From: Parvularculaceae bacterium | GTDB lineage: Bacteria > Pseudomonadota > Alphaproteobacteria > Caulobacterales > Parvularculaceae | Reading direction: 5' to 3' | Assembly (NCBI GenBank): GCA_027080545.1 | Contig: JALWRV010000221.1 | Location: 1-20,791 of the forward strand | DNA: 20,791 nucleotides | Part shown: positions 7,698 to 14,777 of the stretch, one piece after another | Position numbering within the stretch: position 1 is the stretch's first letter | Layout: the number at the start of each line of letters is the position of its first letter | The notes under the pieces: model-generated | What the model saw: only the letters and a program-made list of their open reading frames with translations | The model's database searches: none | What the model was told of the DNA's origin: nothing | Program-made: the position numbers and the translations under genes

Positions 7698-7745
7698 TCC
7701 CTGAAGCAGGCCCTCCCTGAAGCAAGCCCTCCCTGAAGCAAGCCC
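7698..7745. repeat. Three tandem copies of a 16-bp unit
   Basis: The unit TCCCTGAAGCARGCCC occurs three times head to tail (7698-7713, 7714-7729, 7730-7745). Only one base varies: G in copy 1 and A in copies 2 and 3. The array fills the gap between the convergent ends of the exported-protein gene and the DUF1150 gene, and its last base is also the last base of the DUF1150 stop codon. The unit has no internal dyad, so it is not a terminator hairpin. Confidence 0.9.
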
Positions 7746-8023
7746 TAATGAACCGAAACCGGATCCATCTCGTGCTGGCGGGCAGCGGCAAAGGCCACGT
7801 CCCGATCCCCTAATAGGGCAAGCCGTGAGCCATCAGCCGCGTGCAGGGCATACAGCACCGCCCCATCGGGAATTTCGATTTCCAATTCGCCATTTTCGTC
7901 GGTGATGTCGTCGATCACCTCGTCCTTGGTTACTTCGCGCACATAAACAAGCCGAGAGCCACCGAGCGAAGCGAAGGCTTCGAGAGCATTTTTGTCATGG
8001 GTCATTTTATCGCTTACGGGCAT
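7745..8023 (-). CDS. DUF1150 family small protein
   Basis: This 92-residue protein carries the DUF1150 pattern: ALEAFASLGGSRLVYVREV near the N-terminus, an acidic middle, then VLYALHAADGSRLAL and a C-terminal FAAARQHEMDPVSVH. The family is typical of alphaproteobacteria and has no established biochemical role. From memory it is commonly found next to an Hsp20-type small heat-shock gene, but none is present here. No membrane segment or signal peptide is seen, so it is probably cytoplasmic. A purine-rich GAAGGGAA about 10 bases before the first ATG favours that start over the Met at residue 7. Its 3' end abuts the 16-bp tandem repeat. Confidence 0.85.
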   Translation of the reverse strand: MPVSDKMTHDKNALEAFASLGGSRLVYVREVTKDEVIDDITDENGELEIEIPDGAVLYALHAADGSRLALLGDRDVAFAAARQHEMDPVSVH

Positions 8024-8354
8024 GTGTCGAAATTCCCTTCACTGACGGGACCGCCGGGGCCTTGCCCCGCCCAATCCCTGTTGTCATTGGCCTTAAATTG
8101 GTGATGGCCTTATTTGAGTGATCCCCCGATGGAACCTATGGTCAGAATTCTATCAGGTAGAAGCTACAAAACTATGAACAGGGTCGATTACGCAACTTAA
8201 ACGTTATCTTATCACTGTAAACGATATTATATAACATTTCAAGGGAAAACTGCCCTCAACCGCAATCAAGGGTTGTCATCTTTCCCCCCACAAAATAAAA
8301 TATGTTGTAATATCAAATGGTTATAAATGTTCACGCCCACTTGAAGGCTAAGCC
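8024..8354. other. AT-rich non-coding gap upstream of DUF1150
   Basis: No convincing gene lies in these 331 bases between two leftward genes. The stretch from about 8140 to 8340 is much more AT-rich than its surroundings. It contains TATAAT on the minus strand (plus-strand 8226-8231), which could be a -10 box for DUF1150 with a leader of about 200 bases. No good -35 box lies at the expected distance. No uppP terminator hairpin was seen. Confidence 0.5.
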
Positions 8355-9164
8355 CTAGGGGGTGAGAAACCCGAAGGAAATGGCGATTAAGACCACCCCC
8401 AGCAAGAGGCGATAGATTACGAAGGGCAAAAACCCGATCCGCTCAATGGCCCGCAAAAACAGGCTAATTGCCCCCAAGGCTGAAAGAAAAGACAAGACGG
8501 CCACAAAGAGCGCATCGGACAAAAGCCCCGGATCATCGGCCCGCAACAAATCCACAAACGCATAGGCCGCAAAGGCCAAAATCGCTGGTATCGCCATCAG
8601 CATGGAAAAACGCGCTGACTGTTTGCGTGAATAGCCCATGGCCCGGGCGGCGGTCATGGTGATGCCGGATCGGCTAGTGCCGGGGATGAGCGAGAGCATT
8701 TGCGCCACCCCCATCATCATCACCGGATGCCATCTGTCGGGCGCATTTTGTTGCCGTACCGGCCGCTTGTCAGCCCACCATAAAACCAAGCCAAAAAAGA
8801 TTGAGGCGATGCCAATAATCATGGGCGAGCGCAACCTATCCACCAAATCAAAGACAGCCAACAGCCCCCCGAAAACCAGCAAAGGTATGGTAGCCGCCGC
8901 CAGAAACAAAAAAAGCTGGCGGTCTTTGGTGGCTTTGAAGGTGACAAGATCCAGCCCCCCCCGGGTCAATTGCAGTGTTTCTTTTCTGAAATAGAGCAAT
9001 ATAGCCAGCAAAGTACCAAAATGGGCGGCCACATCAATCAACGGCCCTTGATCCGGGGCTTGCATGAAATAGGGCACCAGAATGAGATGGGCCGAAGAGG
9101 AAATGGGCAGAAATTCCGTAATCCCCTGCACCAGCGCAAGAATAATCAATTGTAACAGGGACAT
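8355..9164 (-). CDS. uppP: Undecaprenyl-diphosphate phosphatase UppP (BacA)
   Basis: With this start the protein has 269 residues, close to E. coli BacA (273). It removes one phosphate from undecaprenyl diphosphate at the inner membrane, recycling the lipid carrier for peptidoglycan and surface polysaccharides. The signature segments are both present: QGITEFLPISSSAHL with catalytic Glu17 and His26, and IPGTSRSGIT in the second half. Hydrophobic helices fill most of the chain. A GGAG sequence (minus strand, complement of 9171-9174) lies 6 bases before this ATG, so it is preferred over the two Met codons upstream. The gene diverges from the polysaccharide export lipoprotein gene across 214 bp. 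The pairing makes sense because exported polysaccharide made on this lipid needs its recycling, but no direct coupling is shown. Confidence 0.95.
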   Translation of the reverse strand: MSLLQLIILALVQGITEFLPISSSAHLILVPYFMQAPDQGPLIDVAAHFGTLLAILLYFRKETLQLTRGGLDLVTFKATKDRQLFLFLAAATIPLLVFGGLLAVFDLVDRLRSPMIIGIASIFFGLVLWWADKRPVRQQNAPDRWHPVMMMGVAQMLSLIPGTSRSGITMTAARAMGYSRKQSARFSMLMAIPAILAFAAYAFVDLLRADDPGLLSDALFVAVLSFLSALGAISLFLRAIERIGFLPFVIYRLLLGVVLIAISFGFLTP

Positions 9165-9314
9165 CACCATCTCCGGTCGTTGGGTGCGCAAGGGCCTGGC
9201 GGGCGGTCCTGCTGGCGCGCGCCCTTTGTCTAAACTGGGCTAAATAAGGTTAGCAAGAGATTAAGGCCATTGTTGAGCCATGGAGGGGAGGTTTGGCGAA
9301 TAGGGCTGATATGC

Positions 9315-9343
9315 TTCCAAGCGGCAGGGTTTTTGCGTATAAC
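9315..9343 (+). promoter_or_regulatory. Weak candidate promoter for the export lipoprotein gene
   Basis: TATAAC at 9338-9343 is a fair -10 box 35 bases before the start codon. The hexamer 17 bases upstream, TTCCAA at 9315-9320, is a poor -35 box. It is the best candidate in the uppP/export spacer. Confidence 0.25.
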
Positions 9344-9378
9344 CCAAGAGAGCAGCAATTTTTGGCGTGGAGACATCA

Positions 9379-9978
9379 ATGCGACTTTTATGGGTTTTGA
9401 TAGGCTTATTCTTTGTGACCGCGTGCGCAAGCACCTCTGAATGGACAGAAGAAAGGGAAACGCCCCCGCAAACCACCGCCGAAGCGGGCGACGGCGATAC
9501 CATCACCGGCGATGTGATAGAGGAATATCGCCTCGGCTCCGGCGATCGCTTGCGGATCATTATTTTTGGTGAGCCGGATCTTTCTGGCGAATTTATGGTT
9601 AACGGGGCGGGTTTCGTCTCCATGCCCCTGATTGGCGAGATTGCGGCCAGCGACAAAACCATAACGGAATTACAACGGGATATCGAAACCGCCTTGCGGG
9701 ATGGCTATTTGAATGAGCCGCAAGTAAGCGCAGAAGTATTGAACTTCCGCCCTTTCTATATTTTGGGTGAAGTCAATACGCCGGGCACTTTTCCTTATAC
9801 GGACGGGTTAACCGTCCTAAACGCAGTTGCCACGGCGGGCGGGTTTACCTATCGCGCCAATGAGCGCGTGGTTTATATTCGCCGGGCCGGGGAGACCAAG
9901 GAACATCAATATAAATTAACCTCGACAACCCCAGTTCGCCCCGGCGATACGATCCGCATTGGCGAGCGTATTTTCTAA
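9379..9978 (+). CDS. Short Wza/GumB-like polysaccharide export lipoprotein (OPX family)
   Basis: The 199-residue precursor has a lipoprotein signal: MRLLWVLIGLFFVTAC, with the lipobox VTAC and Cys16 as the lipidated residue. The polysaccharide-export domain begins at YRLGSGDRL (~50-58) and continues through SMPLIGEI and DGYLNEPQV. A single SLBB-type segment follows, starting at FYILGEVNTPGTFPY. The protein ends at IRIGERIF with no C-terminal helix like that forming the outer-membrane pore of E. coli Wza (about 379 residues). It therefore belongs with the short, GumB-like class that is thought to need a separate beta-barrel for the outer-membrane passage. Such a barrel is encoded by the next gene. 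GGAG at 9369-9372 lies 6 bases before ATG 9379, which decides the start over a GTG at 9367. Confidence 0.9.
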   Translation: MRLLWVLIGLFFVTACASTSEWTEERETPPQTTAEAGDGDTITGDVIEEYRLGSGDRLRIIIFGEPDLSGEFMVNGAGFVSMPLIGEIAASDKTITELQRDIETALRDGYLNEPQVSAEVLNFRPFYILGEVNTPGTFPYTDGLTVLNAVATAGGFTYRANERVVYIRRAGETKEHQYKLTSTTPVRPGDTIRIGERIF

Positions 9979-10147
9979 ACTGCTTGCGGGTGCGCAAAAT
10001 TTCATTCAGGACGCAGCGGGCAGGCAGCAGCGGGAAAACCGGTCGGCCACACAGCCTAGACTTGTGCAAAAAGCACATATCTGGCGCCTATCCCCGTTGC
10101 ATGATTGTCTTATTTCGGGATTTATCCGCTGTGAGACAGGAATTAAC

Positions 10148-10178
10148 TTTCCATCGCCCCTGTTCTTGATGCTATAAT
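10148..10178 (+). promoter_or_regulatory. Extended -10 promoter for the beta-barrel gene
   Basis: TATAAT at 10173-10178 is a perfect -10 box preceded by TGC, making an extended -10 element (TGNTATAAT). The nearest -35-like hexamer is TTTCCA at 10148-10153, 19 bases upstream. Transcription would begin near 10185, about 125 bases before the start codon. This is the clearest promoter in the window. Confidence 0.55.
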
Positions 10179-10194
10179 CAAAAATGTTGGGGCT

Positions 10195-10216
10195 GTTTTC
10201 CCTTATGGGCGAAAAC
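10195..10216 (+). promoter_or_regulatory. Leader hairpin upstream of the beta-barrel gene
   Basis: GTTTTC at 10195-10200 pairs with GAAAAC at 10211-10216, and a few further C-G pairs are possible inside. It lies 10-30 bases after the predicted transcription start. No run of T follows, so it is not a terminator. It might protect the mRNA 5' end or bind a regulator; this is inference. Confidence 0.35.
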
Positions 10217-10310
10217 GGCATGGGGTTTGCACCAATCATTTTGAAAATGGGCTCGCGGATCGTGAAAGCGGGCCTGACGATTGGTCAAATATGGTAAAAC
10301 GGGGTTGAAG

Positions 10311-11627
10311 ATGCGCGTATCGGGCATAGTAAAAAAGAGTTTAGTGGTTGGGGTCTCTTTGGGGGCCATGGTGGTAACATCCCAGGCGTCGGCAGAATCA
10401 CTGTTTACACGCGACCGCAATGTTTCTGTAACCGAGCGCGAGCGCGAAGGTTATGAGCCTTTGGGTATCCGCATGGGCAGCTTTCTCGTGCGCCCCCGGG
10501 TCGATGTAACCATCGCCTCTACGGATAATGTGTTTGCGATTGACCGCACGGTGTCGCCCCAATTCGGCGAGCAATCGGATGTTTATTATATTGTTCGCCC
10601 CAGCTTTCAGGCTGAGAGCAATTGGAGCCGCCATGCGTTGCGCTTTGGGGCTTATGGGGAAGGCTATCAACATACCGAATTTGATGATGAAAATGTTTTC
10701 AATACAGGCGTTTTTGTGGATGGCCGTCTGGATGTAAAACGTTCTTTCGCCATTGTGGGCGGGGCGTCTTACGATCAATTGAACGAAAGCCGCAAGGCCA
10801 CCTCTGTTGTCGCGGCCCCGCGCGAGCCGATTGAATATTCTTTGACCAAGGCCAATATTGGTTCACGCCATGAATGGGGGCGCTTTCGCGCTCGCACCGA
10901 TGTCAGCTTGCGGGATTATGATTATAAAGACGCCAAATTGGTTGGCGGCGGCACGCTAGACCAACAATATCGCGATCGGTTGGAAATTCGCTATGTGGGA
11001 GAGCTGGGCTTTGCCATCACCCGCGATGCGGCGGTGTTTGGCCGGCTTGGCTATAATCAGCGCGACTATAATGGCTTGGATAATAATGGCCTGAACCGTG
11101 ATTCCGATGGTTGGACGGCGCAAGCGGGCATTGATTTTGACATTACGCGTCTGGCCCGTGGTGCCCTTGCCGTTGGCTATATGGAACAGGATTATGATGA
11201 TCCTTCCTTGCGCTCTATTTCCGGTATCAGTGTTGATGCGGGAATTGAGTGGTTCCCAACACAATTAACCACCGTTTCCCTGTCCGGTTCGCGGGATGTG
11301 CGGGAAAGTGCTTTGTTCAGCACTGGCGGTTATACGGCCAGCGAATTGGTGGCCCGGGTTGACCATGAATTAGCGCCCAACCTGCTGGGTTATGTCACCG
11401 CTGGTATCGGCAAGGATGAATATGAAGATATTACCCGCACCGATGATCGCTATGGCGCCGGAGTTGGGGTAAAATGGTTCATCAATCGAATTTTTTCCGC
11501 CAAGGCAGAATATCTTTATGAGAATAATGAAACCAGCCTTGATCCGGCCTTGCAGGGAAGCGCGGGTTTCTTCGGCAAGGATTATGAAACCAACGAGTTT
11601 ATGATCACGTTGACTGCGGAACGCTAG
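10311..11627 (+). CDS. Outer-membrane beta-barrel protein of a polysaccharide export locus
   Basis: The 438-residue precursor has a signal peptide (about residues 1-28, hydrophobic VVGVSLGAMVV, ending ASA before ES). The mature part alternates polar and hydrophobic residues through many predicted strands, for example FSAKAEYLYE, TTVSLSGSRD and LLGYVTAGIG, with Tyr, Gly and Asp-rich turns. This is the look of the BBP2-type outer-membrane beta-barrel family often found beside wza/wzc-like genes. Its likely role is the outer-membrane conduit partnering the short export lipoprotein encoded upstream. The chain ends ITLTAER and lacks the C-terminal aromatic residue usual in barrel proteins. ATG 10311 is preferred to TTG 10281 because a signal peptide begins there and GGGG lies a few bases upstream. 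A strong terminator follows the gene. Confidence 0.82.
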   Translation: MRVSGIVKKSLVVGVSLGAMVVTSQASAESLFTRDRNVSVTEREREGYEPLGIRMGSFLVRPRVDVTIASTDNVFAIDRTVSPQFGEQSDVYYIVRPSFQAESNWSRHALRFGAYGEGYQHTEFDDENVFNTGVFVDGRLDVKRSFAIVGGASYDQLNESRKATSVVAAPREPIEYSLTKANIGSRHEWGRFRARTDVSLRDYDYKDAKLVGGGTLDQQYRDRLEIRYVGELGFAITRDAAVFGRLGYNQRDYNGLDNNGLNRDSDGWTAQAGIDFDITRLARGALAVGYMEQDYDDPSLRSISGISVDAGIEWFPTQLTTVSLSGSRDVRESALFSTGGYTASELVARVDHELAPNLLGYVTAGIGKDEYEDITRTDDRYGAGVGVKWFINRIFSAKAEYLYENNETSLDPALQGSAGFFGKDYETNEFMITLTAER

Positions 11628-11668
11628 GCGTGGGGGATGCCCCAAAAGCACGAAAAATTAATGTAGAG

Positions 11669-11697
11669 TGCGCGCCTTTGGCGCGCATTTTGCTTTT
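11669..11697 (+). terminator. Intrinsic terminator after the beta-barrel gene
   Basis: TGCGCGCC (11669-11676), loop TTT, then GGCGCGCA (11680-11687) form a perfect 8-bp GC-rich stem. It is followed by TTT and TGCTTTT. It lies 42 bases after the beta-barrel stop and 49 bases before the kinase start, so it should end or attenuate transcription between two genes that run the same way. Confidence 0.85.
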
Positions 11698-11745
11698 ATG
11701 ATAGTGTTGGAGCGCAGTGTTGCGCCATATCGCTGGAGGGCGTGA

Positions 11746-14043
11746 ATGGATTCCTATTCTGCTGAGGACTTGCACAAAGGTCACGGACCCATGAACCATA
11801 ATCAGATGATAGAGGCGCCGAGCCAAAATCCTTCCGCCTTTCAAAATATGGGCGAAGGTTGGGGGCGCGCTTTAATCGACTTGCCCTTATTGCTGGCTAT
11901 TTTTCGTCGCCGCATGAAATTATTTCTTGGGGCCGCCTTGTTGGTTCTGGCTGTGGTGGTCATGGTTACCTTGCAAATGACGCCAAAATATCAGGCCCAT
12001 GCAGAGCTGATCATCGACCCGCGCGAATCGGCAGGGGTCGATTATCAAGCGGCCGTGGCGGGCCTACCTCTGGATAATGCAGCGGTTGATACGGAAGTCG
12101 AGGTTATGAAAAGCCGTGCCATTGCCGAAAAAGTTATGGACAAGCTGTCACTTGGGGATGATCCGGAATTTAATCGCGCTTTAGAAGAGCCGGTCGGTTT
12201 TGCCAAGTTGAAAAAAACCGTGCGCGGGCTTTTCCCTTCACAGGTGAATAAGCATTTGGATGAAAACATCGCCGCCCGCATCGAACGGGAAAAGACCGTT
12301 GATCGCTTGATCAAAGCAACCTCCGTCGAGCGCGAGGGCACTTCGCGAGTTATTTCTTTGCGTTTTGAAAGCGAAGATCCGGTTAAAGCGGCGACCATCA
12401 CCAACGCCTTTGTCGATCAATATCTCGTGTCTCAGCTTGATGCGAAATTTGAGGAAATTCAGCGCGAGAATAATTATCTCGCCGAGCAATTGGAAAGTTT
12501 GCGCGATAATGTGCGCGAAGCGGAACAAGCGGTTGAGGCTTACCGCGCGGAAACGGGCTTGGTGAGCACACAAAATGGATCGCTCCTGTCAGAAGAACAG
12601 ATTTCAGAATTAAATGGCCAGCTGATCATTCAAAAAGCGGAGTTGGCGGAAAAAGAAGCGCGCTTGAACAATGTGAAGTCAAAATTGGATAGTGGTGAGA
12701 GCGCGGATAATATTGGCGAGGTTTTATCGTCGCCGGTAATCGGTGGACTGCGGGCCCAACAGGCAGATCTGGAGCGGCGTAAATCCGAATTGCAAACCCG
12801 CTATGGCCCGCGCCACCCGCAAATTATAAAAATCCAACAGGAAGAAGAGGGCCTCACCCGCCAGATTGAACAGGAAGTGGCGCGGATCGTTTCAAGCCTT
12901 GAAAGTGAAGTAAATATTTCACGGCAAAAAGTGCGCACGCTGGAATCAAGCCTCAATGCCAATAAGGTTGAGCTGCAAGAAAATAACGCAGCGCTGGTGC
13001 GTTTGCGCGAGCTAGAGCGTGAAGCGGAAGCCTCTCGAGAACAGTTGGAATTTGCTTTGAGCCGGTTCAAGGAAACCAGCCAAATCGCTGACCTCACCCA
13101 GGCCGATGCGCGTATTGGCGCGCGGGCCACCATACCCACCAAGACGGCGTTTCCCAATAAAATGCTGAATATTTTGTTGGGCACGATTCTCGGTGGCGCC
13201 ATCGGGGCGATGCTGGTTCTGCTGGCAGAGATATTTGATAATGGTCTACGCACAGCTGAAGATATTGAACATAGCCTGTCCATGCCCATGATCACGGCGG
13301 TGCCGATGCTGGGGCAGGGCCTGTTTGGTAAGGCCGGGGATGTCGCGCCACAAAATCATTTGGTGGATAAACCGCTTTCGGCTTTTTCCGAAAGCTATCG
13401 CACCATCCGTTCGTCAATAATGTTGGGCCGCGATGGCCTGCCACGCCCACGGGTTCTGGCGGTCACCTCGGCCATGTCCGGCGAGGGCAAAACCGTCTCC
13501 ACCCTGTGTCTGGGGCGCATTTGCGCGCTTTCCGGTGATCGGGTGATTGTGCTGGATTGTGATGTGCGCCGCCGTATTCTTTCCGATTCGGTTCCATCTT
13601 TTGAAAACGGACTTCTGGAAGTATTGCGCGGGCAAGCACCTTTAAAAGAAGTGATCCGCAAGGACGCAAAAACCACCATGCATATGGTGCCGGTTTCTGC
13701 GAGCGTGCAAGATGGGGCAGATTTGTTCGGTTCTCCTGCTTTTGATGCGCTTTTGGCGAAATTAAAATCCCATTATGATCTGGTGATCCTCGATACGCCG
13801 CCCATTACGGCCGTTGCCGATACTAGAACCATCATCTCGGTTGCGGATGCGGTGTTGATGGTGGTGCGCTGGCGCGAAACACCGATTAAGATTGCCCGCG
13901 CGGCCCGCAAAATATTGGCCAGCCTGTCAACGCCAATATTGGGAGCGGTGCTGACGCAGGTTAATGCCCGCGAGCAAAGCCAATATGGCTATGAAGGCTC
14001 AAGCGCCTATTACACGGAAAATGCCAAATATTATCATAATTGA
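11746..14043 (+). CDS. Wzc-like polysaccharide co-polymerase with BY-kinase domain
   Basis: This 765-residue inner-membrane protein couples a Wzz-type chain-length domain to a bacterial tyrosine kinase. Transmembrane helix 1 is at ~57-77, a long periplasmic region with coiled-coil character covers ~230-460, and helix 2 is at ~474-494. The cytoplasmic kinase has Walker A SAMSGEGKT (575-583), Walker A' VIVLDCDVRR (600-609) and Walker B LVILDTPP (~679-686). The C-terminal tail carries six tyrosines (747, 749, 755, 756, 762, 763), the expected autophosphorylation cluster. Cycles of phosphorylation are known to control polymer length and export in this family. It presumably contacts the short export lipoprotein across the periplasm. 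GGAGGG at 11735-11740 is 5 bases before ATG. A Wzb-type phosphatase is not seen in the window. Confidence 0.93.
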   Translation: MDSYSAEDLHKGHGPMNHNQMIEAPSQNPSAFQNMGEGWGRALIDLPLLLAIFRRRMKLFLGAALLVLAVVVMVTLQMTPKYQAHAELIIDPRESAGVDYQAAVAGLPLDNAAVDTEVEVMKSRAIAEKVMDKLSLGDDPEFNRALEEPVGFAKLKKTVRGLFPSQVNKHLDENIAARIEREKTVDRLIKATSVEREGTSRVISLRFESEDPVKAATITNAFVDQYLVSQLDAKFEEIQRENNYLAEQLESLRDNVREAEQAVEAYRAETGLVSTQNGSLLSEEQISELNGQLIIQKAELAEKEARLNNVKSKLDSGESADNIGEVLSSPVIGGLRAQQADLERRKSELQTRYGPRHPQIIKIQQEEEGLTRQIEQEVARIVSSLESEVNISRQKVRTLESSLNANKVELQENNAALVRLRELEREAEASREQLEFALSRFKETSQIADLTQADARIGARATIPTKTAFPNKMLNILLGTILGGAIGAMLVLLAEIFDNGLRTAEDIEHSLSMPMITAVPMLGQGLFGKAGDVAPQNHLVDKPLSAFSESYRTIRSSIMLGRDGLPRPRVLAVTSAMSGEGKTVSTLCLGRICALSGDRVIVLDCDVRRRILSDSVPSFENGLLEVLRGQAPLKEVIRKDAKTTMHMVPVSASVQDGADLFGSPAFDALLAKLKSHYDLVILDTPPITAVADTRTIISVADAVLMVVRWRETPIKIARAARKILASLSTPILGAVLTQVNAREQSQYGYEGSSAYYTENAKYYHN

Positions 14044-14066
14044 TTAGAAATATGAGTTATCCTAAA

Positions 14067-14086
14067 CTCCCCGCAGATGAGGGGAG
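14067..14086 (+). promoter_or_regulatory. Hairpin that would hide the TerB-like gene's ribosome binding site
   Basis: CTCCCC at 14067-14072 is fully complementary to GGGGAG at 14081-14086, with an 8-base loop. The right arm is the Shine-Dalgarno sequence (GGGGAGG) of the gene starting at 14092. When folded, the six G-C-rich pairs would block ribosome entry. Ribosomes finishing the kinase gene (stop at 14041-14043) stop about 24 bases short of it. A regulatory role is inferred. Confidence 0.45.
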
Positions 14087-14091
14087 GTCAG

Positions 14092-14589
14092 ATGGCTATA
14101 ATCATCATGATATTGGGGGCGGCAGTCGGCTTGATCTATGTGCTAACACAGGGCATCGATCTGGCATGGCAAGGTCATTCCGCCGCGCGCCGCTTTTCTT
14201 GGTTGCGTAAAAACAAACGCCGTTTGATAGATGATTTGCACAGCCCGCGAGAAGCAGCCAGCATATTGGCAGTGCAGATTGCTGCTTATGAAGGCGCACT
14301 AACCAATGAACAGCAAAATAATATTATCTTAAAGTTGCAACGAATATTTGTTTGTAACCATGCGGAAGCGGAAGAACTTTACGGCTTTGGCCGGTTTGTG
14401 TTGGGTGAAATCGGTGATGCAAGCAATCAGCTCTCTAAAATTATGGCCCCTATTCTGGCGGATTGTACCGCAGATGAGCAGTGTGATTTTGTTCAAATGC
14501 TGGAGGAAATTGCGGAAATTGGTCCTCCGCCCAATGATATTCAGCGGGCGCTGATTACAGCCGTGCGGCGTAAATTGGCTATGAGCTGA
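14092..14589 (+). CDS. Membrane-anchored TerB-like protein
   Basis: The 165-residue protein has one N-terminal hydrophobic segment (residues 2-20, MAIIIMILGAAVGLIYVLTQ) followed by a basic stretch RRFSWLRKNKRR, which predicts a cytoplasmic C-terminal domain. From about residue 55 the helical pattern AASILAVQIAAYEGALTNEQ ... LADCTADEQCDFVQMLEEIA resembles the TerB/DUF533 helical domain, whose acidic residues can bind metal. TerB-like domains have no single agreed function, though they recur in envelope-associated systems. The gene follows the kinase gene by 48 bases, so co-transcription and a role at the same inner-membrane site are plausible. ATG 14092 is chosen because GGGGAGG at 14081-14087 sits 4 bases upstream; ATG 14077 has no such site. 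Confidence 0.68.
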   Translation: MAIIIMILGAAVGLIYVLTQGIDLAWQGHSAARRFSWLRKNKRRLIDDLHSPREAASILAVQIAAYEGALTNEQQNNIILKLQRIFVCNHAEAEELYGFGRFVLGEIGDASNQLSKIMAPILADCTADEQCDFVQMLEEIAEIGPPPNDIQRALITAVRRKLAMS

Positions 14590-14777
14590 GCACGTTTTTC
14601 AAGAACATTCTACGAATTCTTGTGCCTGTTAAACTCCCATCATTGTCAGCCCCGTCTTGGTCTCAACATCCGGGCGTCAAACTCTTGCCTTAATGATTGT
14701 TAACCATGGCGCTGCTGGGGCGGAAAAGTGACGGGCTGCAACATATTTATGGCGTGGCCTCAACCATGGAGACCGCT

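Larger units (their letters stand above)
9979..10310. other. 332-bp spacer between export lipoprotein and beta-barrel genes
   Basis: No coding frame here is convincing. The right half holds an extended -10 promoter and a roughly 125-base leader with a hairpin. The left half holds only a small TGTGC/GCACA stem around 10070 and no terminator with a T-run. The long spacer means the two export genes are not tightly coupled in translation. Confidence 0.5.

Noticed and set aside
7698..7745. 16-bp repeats considered as a small CRISPR array
   Set aside because: The copies are directly adjacent with no spacers and no cas genes are present.
8024..8354. Possible remnant of an Hsp20 gene beside DUF1150
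   Set aside because: No frame shows alpha-crystallin-like residues; the AT-rich sequence looks non-coding.
10179..10310. Beta-barrel gene leader considered as a riboswitch
   Set aside because: Only one modest hairpin is visible, without a T-run or conserved junction elements of known riboswitch classes that I can recognise.
12801..13295. 164-codon minus-strand frame, Ser/Arg-rich
   Set aside because: Antisense to the Wzc-like gene; the Ser/Arg-rich composition is what reverse translation of a coiled-coil region gives.
14600..14622. CAAGAA/TTCTTG inverted repeat after the TerB-like gene as a terminator
   Set aside because: Only six pairs, AT-rich, with an 11-base loop and no T-run after it.
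14697..14777. TTG or earlier ATG starts for the first DUF3011 gene
   Set aside because: None has a Shine-Dalgarno sequence; ATG 14778 has GGAG 6 bases upstream and already includes the complete signal peptide.
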